DNA of 64,000 nt, from positions 1,398,507-1,462,506 of the forward strand of contig NC_031769.1 of NCBI RefSeq assembly GCF_001522545.3, written 5' to 3'. The position numbers and the translations under genes are program-made. Positions 58,573-64,000 of this stretch are shown piece after piece; within the stretch, counting starts at the first letter, position 1, and every line of letters starts with the position of its first letter. The stretch is from Parus major. Lineage: Eukaryota > Chordata > Aves > Passeriformes > Paridae. The notes under the pieces were generated by a model. The model saw only the letters and a list, made by a program, of their open reading frames with translations, was not told the DNA's origin and made no database searches.

Positions 58573-60277
58573 TAATACTTCGTGTGTCCTTTTGGTGGGG
58601 TGTGGACCCACCCAGGATATTTTGGAAGCCACGAAAGTCAAAATTCCCACTTTTCAGATGAAAATGCTGTTCCCTGTGGACCTCCATGGATTCAGAGAAC
58701 TCCAAAGACACCGCTTGGAAACACAGAGGGAAAAAAAACCCCACTCAAACCTGTCTCCATCTCCTTGCTTTTCCCCCTTTCCCCGAGGGGAAACGAATCC
58801 TGAATGCCTGATTGCGTAATTCCAGTGAGAAGCTGCTCCCGAGGGGGCTTCAGGATAAATCTGGGATGTGGGTGAGGATATCAGGGAATGCTGCTGGTGC
58901 TGGGAAGCTGGGCTAGAGCCTTGGACAGGGCCTGCTGGGCTCTTCCCGCTGGAAGGATCCTTCCCATCTCACTTCAGACACACTGGGAAGCAACAGAGAT
59001 GGAAAACTGAGATTGTTCAGATTGATCACCAATGTGCTGGCGCTGGATTTTCATAGGCTGGCTAAAGGAAAAATTGTTTTTTCCTTTATTTTCAACGTTA
59101 CCGGGGGAAAAAAAAGGAAGAAAGAAAAATTTAAATATATTGGGAAAATAAAAAACTGTCAGAGATAATTGCTTTTCGTTTTCCTTTTCCTTTTCTTTCC
59201 TCTCCTTCCTTCTCCCTAAAAATTTCAGACACAATTCTTCCAGCGGGAATATTTATGGCTCGACAACGGCACAGCTCAGCGAGACAAAATAATTCAGGTT
59301 CAGCACCAACTCAAGTGCAGCTACACAACTTCCAGATCCAAACCAGCTGCTCCGCAGGGAAAGCAGCACAAAATCCAGGGGGCTGCAATATTCCCACTTC
59401 CAGCAGGAAAAAGGGAGAAGTGATGAAAGGCTGTTACCACCTGCAGGCCGTCTGGAGGTCTGGGTGACCTGAAATATGTGCTCAGATTTGTTCTGCTGCT
59501 CCAGGTCAGGACATAATTCACATTTGAGGGCGCTTTAAGTGAGAAAAGAAAGACATAAAACCCCCTCCAAACTTAAAAAATTAAAGCTGTGGGATTTCAA
59601 AATAATTGGAAATTTAAGCCTTGAGGCCAGTCCAAGCTTTGATGTCTCTGACTTCAGGTCTAGGGAGAGGTTTTGGGGTAGCAGATCACTAAATTTCCTC
59701 AAGCCATTCCCAATTCTGAGCTGTTTGGTATTTTTCTCTGCCTGGAGGAAGCATTTGGAAGCTGCTTTTTCATGGATCACTGGATGACAGTAGTAGTTTG
59801 GGAATCTCCGTGCTTTTGGCAGGCGTTTCCACTCAGCAGCCATGGGAAGGGACTATTCCAGCTCTTGGCAGGAGAGATAAAAAGGGAGCCTTGATCCGAA
59901 TTACATAAAAACACTGGAGTCTTATCCCTCTCCATGCTGCAATAAATCAATATTTTAATTCCGTTTTAATAATTGGGACTGTGAGGAAGAAACAAAGGAA
60001 ATGCTCTACTTTCTCCTAGAAATATTTACAGCAGAACCAGAAGGAAGATATCCCAAATTTGGAAGTCGGAATCCATGTGAGCTGGATTTTTTTTAGGCTT
60101 GTCTGTAAAAGTTAATCTTGTTTTCCAAAGACGCTTCAACTGAGCTGCCAAAAATCCTTTAGGACATTAATTTATGATGTTTAAATATAGATTTATTGAA
60201 ATAGTTATCGATTTTTATTTATATTTATTTTAATTTGAGGGTAGCAGATCCTTCTGGCCACTTCTGGGTTACAGAAT
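58573..60277. other. Long non-coding stretch, no recognised feature
   Basis: 1.7 kb of unique-looking sequence with no supported exon or repeat. Confidence 0.4.
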
Positions 60278-60632
60278 GAGGAACAGGAGAAGAGGAAAAG
60301 GCCTCGAGTTGCACCAGGGGAGGTTTAAATTGGATATTAGGAAAAAATGTTCCCACCAAAAGCATTATCAAGCGTTGGAACAGGATGCTGGGGAAGTGTT
60401 GGATCATTATCCCTGTCGGGAAGTTGGATTTAGGAAAAGGCTGATCCCCCAGAGGGTGCTGGCACTGCCTAGGCTCCGGCAGGAATGGGCACATTCCCAA
60501 GGCGTCCAGAGCTCCAGGAGCGTTTGGACAGCGCTCCAGGGTGCACAGGGTGGGATTGCTGGGGTGGCTGTGCAGGGCCAGGGGTTGGATTGATGATCCT
60601 GATGGATCCCTTCCCACTCAGGATATTCCATC
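60278..60632 (+). mobile_element. CR1 LINE 3' fragment (ggatattcca-tail variant)
   Basis: 'ggcctcgagttgcaccaggg', 'aattggatattaggaaaaaa', 'ctgggtggct'-type core 'ggattgctggggtggctgtg', 'gatcctgatggatcccttcc' and the tail 'cactcaggatattccat'. About 355 bp, the best example of this tail variant in the window. Confidence 0.88.
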
Positions 60633-60702
60633 TGTCTAGGCTGGGTATCCCGGGAATACCCTACGGGCTGTCAGCAGCTCGCCAACCTTTTCCCACCGTG
60701 TC

Positions 60703-61339
60703 TCTCTCCTAGTTTAGGGCAAATTAGGGAGGGAAACTTCAAATGGGGATTTCCCCAGGGAAATGCCCCCTCCCCACAAACTGGTCTGGGAAAGGGAAAA
60801 AAAATTCCTTGGAGAGAAGTGGAAAAAGCTGTTTATTTAACAGAAATTGAATAATATTAAATAATAAAACTTCTTGCTGTTCAATGGGATGGCAAGTCCA
60901 GGAAGAAAAGTCCTTTTTATGTGGTGTAGCTCGGCTCACTCAGGTTCTTATCAGTCCTTTTGGTGCTGGAAAGTGCCGAGGCCCAGGCCCCGGTGGGTCA
61001 CAGGCGTGAGCTCCCGGGGTTAGGCTGGGTGTTCAGTCCAGAGCAGGCTTGCACAGATCCAGGTGAAAAGGGAAAAACAAAGGTCCAGGGAACCCCTGTG
61101 CCTCAGCTAGCTAAAACTAACTAAAAGCCAGAGAGAAGCTGTGTCCCGCTGTCTGTCCATGCTGCAGACACCACAGTCCAGGAGTGGGATGTGGGGCAGT
61201 GATGTTTTTATTTAACACAAACTGCAGCTTCTTCTTCCCCCTCTCTTGCTCTCAAAGCCAGTCTTAAAGGTGCAGAACTTAATATATAACATAAACCAGA
61301 TGATTGGGGATACCAGTATCGTAAAGTCACCCCAGGACA
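60703..61339 (-). mobile_element. Probable retroviral solo LTR, minus strand
   Basis: On the minus strand it starts TGTCCTGGGG at 61339, has a TATA-like TATATATTAA (61279-61288 on plus as TTAATATATA) followed by 'gcacctttaagactggc', and AATAAA at 61207-61212 (TTTATT on plus) with a second at 60832-60837. It ends near 'gccctaaactag' or 'gagagagaca' around 60703-60715. The order matches avian ERV LTRs I remember. The end is uncertain and no clear target-site duplication was found. Confidence 0.65.
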
Positions 61340-62633
61340 ATCTCCCAGTTTTCTCTCATTGAAATTTGGGAAAGGTTGGTGAGAAGGGCCGAAAATCACA
61401 AAACTGGGAGAGCTGAGTTCCCTCCCCTTCTTTACCCACACAGCTTCCCACAGCTCTCACATCCTCCTGTCCCTCTGTCCGAGAACACAAATCCATCCCC
61501 GAGTCCCAAACCCAGCCTTGAGTGTCTGATCCTGCACTGCTGCCTTATCCTGTGTTTCCCTATTTTTCCTTTTCCCCCCATTTTCTTCCTTTCCCCTCCC
61601 ATGTTTTCAAATCCCTCTGGTGCCTGTTTTCCCCGAGAGAAGAATTCCAAGCGATTGAGGTGATGCTCCCACCAGGTTGGTGATTCCATGAATTCCTCTA
61701 GGACAGGAGACTTCCCAAACTTCCAGGCCCAGGATCTGGGCTGATCCCTGGATACCAACAAACAATGTCTGATATCCCACACTCCTGCCATTCCTGACCC
61801 TCTCCTGTGGGTTTGGGAATCTACGGGGTTTTTTGGTTTTTTGGGAAATTGAGGCTGATCTTAATTTGGTTTTTTGGTTTGTGAGAGCTCACACTCTAGG
61901 GATGCTGAATCCCATGGATTTCAGCTAAAACAAAGGACCTTTTATGCCACCTTCTTCTTTTCCTCCCACTCCTAACCCCAAAAAAGATCTCCCACTCCAT
62001 AATTATCCATCCTGTTTCTCCAGAGCCACTTTCCCAGCACATTTAACTCCATAATTTGGCGTTTTCTGACTGTCTGTTCTCAGGGCTGAAACCTGAACTC
62101 AGCCAAAGTCAACGGGAGTTTCCTCAAGTGAAAACAAACAAATTATTTGTTAAAGCAAATAAAAAATTACCTGGTTCCTCTGGATGCCCATTTTCAAAGA
62201 ACCCAAATTAATTTTACTGGGGCCTGAGTTGACCTTTTTTAGGATCTGGTCACCTGGAATATTTTTCCCTGGGGAAACGCTTCCTCGCCTCGATGAGAGT
62301 GAAGCGCTCTGGGGAAATGTGTTGGTTTTGGTGGAGCACTGGCAGGATATGAAACTTGCTGGGATATTTCCAGCTTCCAGCTCTCCTGCCACCTCACCCA
62401 TCTGATGCTTCTCTTGGAGCTGCCTTATCCGAGACTCCAGGGTGTAGGGATTGGGAGTTCCTGGACAACTGAAATCCCCAGCAGCTCCCTTGGGAAGAAC
62501 TCCCCGATGCCAGTCAGTCAAAAAACAGTAAAAACATTAAATTAAATGCTCCTTTATCCCTTCTCTGCTCAGAGCACCATTTTTTTGGGGGAATCCACCT
62601 GAGTTTTACACATTTAAAGCTTTAGGATATTGA
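61340..62633. other. Non-coding sequence, no recognised feature
   Basis: Nothing supported. Confidence 0.4.
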
Positions 62634-62728
62634 ATCATGGAATATCCTGAGCTAGAAGGCAGCCACAAGGATCACTGAATCCAACTCTGGCCCTGCACAG
62701 GACAACCCCAACATTCCCAGATTCCCAC
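62634..62728 (-). mobile_element. CR1 LINE 3' fragment (ggatattcca-tail variant)
   Basis: 'gaatcatggaatatcctgag', 'gatcactgaatccaactctg' and 'gccctgcacaggacaacccc' are the reverse of the tail at 60540-60632. Confidence 0.75.
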
Positions 62729-63560
62729 CATGCCCTTCAGTGATGATCACTGGAGCAGGATTTCAAATCTGCAGATCAATGATACCAAATCTTTGCCCAA
62801 ATTCCTGTGACAAATCCCTCTTTTTAAATAATTTCTAAGATTTTTTAAGTGTTCTAAGCAAAAAAAAACTGACCACATTTAATTAAAAATATTAAGCCAA
62901 AGAGGGAAATTTCTTTCATGCCAGTTTTTCCAACGCAACTTGGAGACGATGAACAGGATATGAAAAATTCTGAAGCACCTTCATCTCTAAATTTTTCCAA
63001 TCCCTTAACCTGAAAAGCTTTTTGGATGCTTTTCCAGCCTGACTTAAGCATCTAAACTTAGGCCACACTTGCTGCAGTTGAAAAAATGAAGGACGTGGTA
63101 CGGAATGGTGCTCTAATCCCAGATCCATAAATCCAAGGGGAATGGGAACAGCGGGTTAATCCAGGGCTGATCCAGTTTGGATCCTGACCCTCAGCAGAGC
63201 CAGCCGAGGGGTCCAGGTTCTCCTTAGGACTTCTCATGTTGGGCTTCTGCAAAAGCAGGAATTTCAGCGTGTTTGTCTTTATCCACCAGAAGAGCCAGAA
63301 TTCCTCTCTGCTGCAACACAATTCCCAAGAAACTCCAGTTGTTGGGATTACACCCGGTGAAGGCTGGAGCTGTGCAGTTCTTCCACGTATTCTGTCTTCG
63401 TTTTGGCTGCTGATCCATCACGGAGCTCTCCCGACCTCCCACGCAGAGGAGAAGCCGTGTTCCCATCTTCCTGCTATTCCCAGGAGACGACCTGTCCCTC
63501 CCCTCCTGCATCTGCACAAGCCCACGGTTATACGGAATATGTGCGAGCATCTGATACTCT
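62729..63560. other. Non-coding sequence, no recognised feature
   Basis: Open frames of about 108 codons on both strands at 63224-63565 have no recognisable domain. Confidence 0.4.
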
Positions 63561-63860
63561 GCTAAGAGCCTGAAGTGTTTTACACCACATTTTAGGTGAT
63601 TTATTGCACTTTAGCACATTCATAAAACACATCGCGTTAAGCATATGCATAAAAATAATATATAGGTTACCGCAAAATTTTTACGGCCTTAACCAGATCC
63701 GTCTTGGAATGTCGGCTCGAATGTTTCACTCCTGCAGGTGAAAAAACAGATTATTTCAACGGAGCTTAGGGAAGGCTGTTTAGTCAGGACAACAATATTG
63801 TGGAGAGAGCCGTTACCTTGGCAGCGCTTTGCTAATTTAAGGACTAACGAGCGTGGCTGG
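63561..63860. other. Unusual low-repeat, CpG-containing AT-rich block
   Basis: Contains 'atcgcgttaagcatatgcat' (with ATATGCAT, an octamer-like POU core), 'ggttaccgcaaaatttttac' and 'gaatgtcggctcgaatg'. CpGs preserved in AT-rich, repeat-free sequence hint at constraint, but this is weak evidence. Confidence 0.25.
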
Positions 63861-64000
63861 TTCCCGTCCTCCATCCAACACGAGGTGTCCGTGACTCCTG
63901 GCTCTCCAGGCAGCATTCCCGTTCTCCTACTGTTTGTGGACAATGCAGAGTTGGGGATCAGGGAAATGCGATGATCTAAACACCCTCCTCAATCCTGGGA
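63861..64000. other. Non-coding sequence to window end
   Basis: Nothing recognised. Confidence 0.4.

Noticed and set aside
57609..58575. 320-codon INIINI and 272-codon MFIMFI frames
   Set aside because: TTTATTATG array; composition explains the openness.

Overview
This window is vertebrate nuclear DNA, and I read it as bird, probably a songbird. The main evidence is about thirty truncated copies of the CR1 (chicken repeat 1) LINE. Each has the usual avian CR1 3' end: a 'ggctggA..ggcttgga..cctggga.agtgggaggtgtccctgcc' core, then 'ccttccaacccaaaccattccatgattcc' tails, in both orientations. I also see avian-type endogenous retroviral LTRs and many AT-rich pentanucleotide arrays. I found no bacterial gene organisation, operons, CRISPR arrays or prokaryotic signals. 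I found no protein-coding exon, tRNA or rRNA that I can support. The long open frames come from assembly gaps, low-complexity arrays or CR1 remnants. The window is best described as intergenic or intronic non-coding DNA.

Layout. 1-9.2 kb: unique sequence with CR1 fragments, a possible regulatory block at 1.44-1.75 kb, and two gaps, one beside a CR1-derived minisatellite. 9.3-11.0 kb: a large (TTTTA)n/(TTTCA)n tract with a gap, then a ~28-copy, ~20-bp minisatellite. 11-23 kb: CR1 copies, an HNF1-like repeat, AT-rich deserts at 17.8-18.3 and 20.8-21.2 kb, and a CpG-rich non-repetitive block near 22.5 kb. 23-24.1 kb: a ~55-bp minisatellite with a (CTCAT)n burst inside it, then (TATTA)n and (TTTTTA)n arrays. 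24-34 kb: mostly unique, with CR1 copies, a 178-bp direct repeat (28.4 and 29.8 kb) and a striking palindromic CRE/RFX-like site at 26.7 kb. 33.8-36 kb: a gap in a minisatellite, then a GATA-motif cluster and a polypurine tract. 38-40.4 kb: two CR1 copies and a GAT/GAC array. 44.4-47.9 kb: two related solo LTRs, each in its own CR1 copy and each with its own 6-bp target-site duplication. 50-58.6 kb: the most complete CR1 copy, two gaps beside AT-rich arrays or an LTR, and a ~950-bp TTTATTATG-type array. 60.3-61.3 kb: a CR1 copy and a minus-strand LTR. 61.3-64 kb: mostly unique sequence.

The window does not contain a gene system. What is of interest is repeat biology (nested insertions, microsatellite birth inside a minisatellite, possible duplicated gap edges) and a few candidate cis-regulatory blocks. 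Seven N runs total 4,048 bp, about 6% of the window. Repeat family statements rest on recognition from memory and were not checked against a repeat library. Regulatory calls rest on motifs only.
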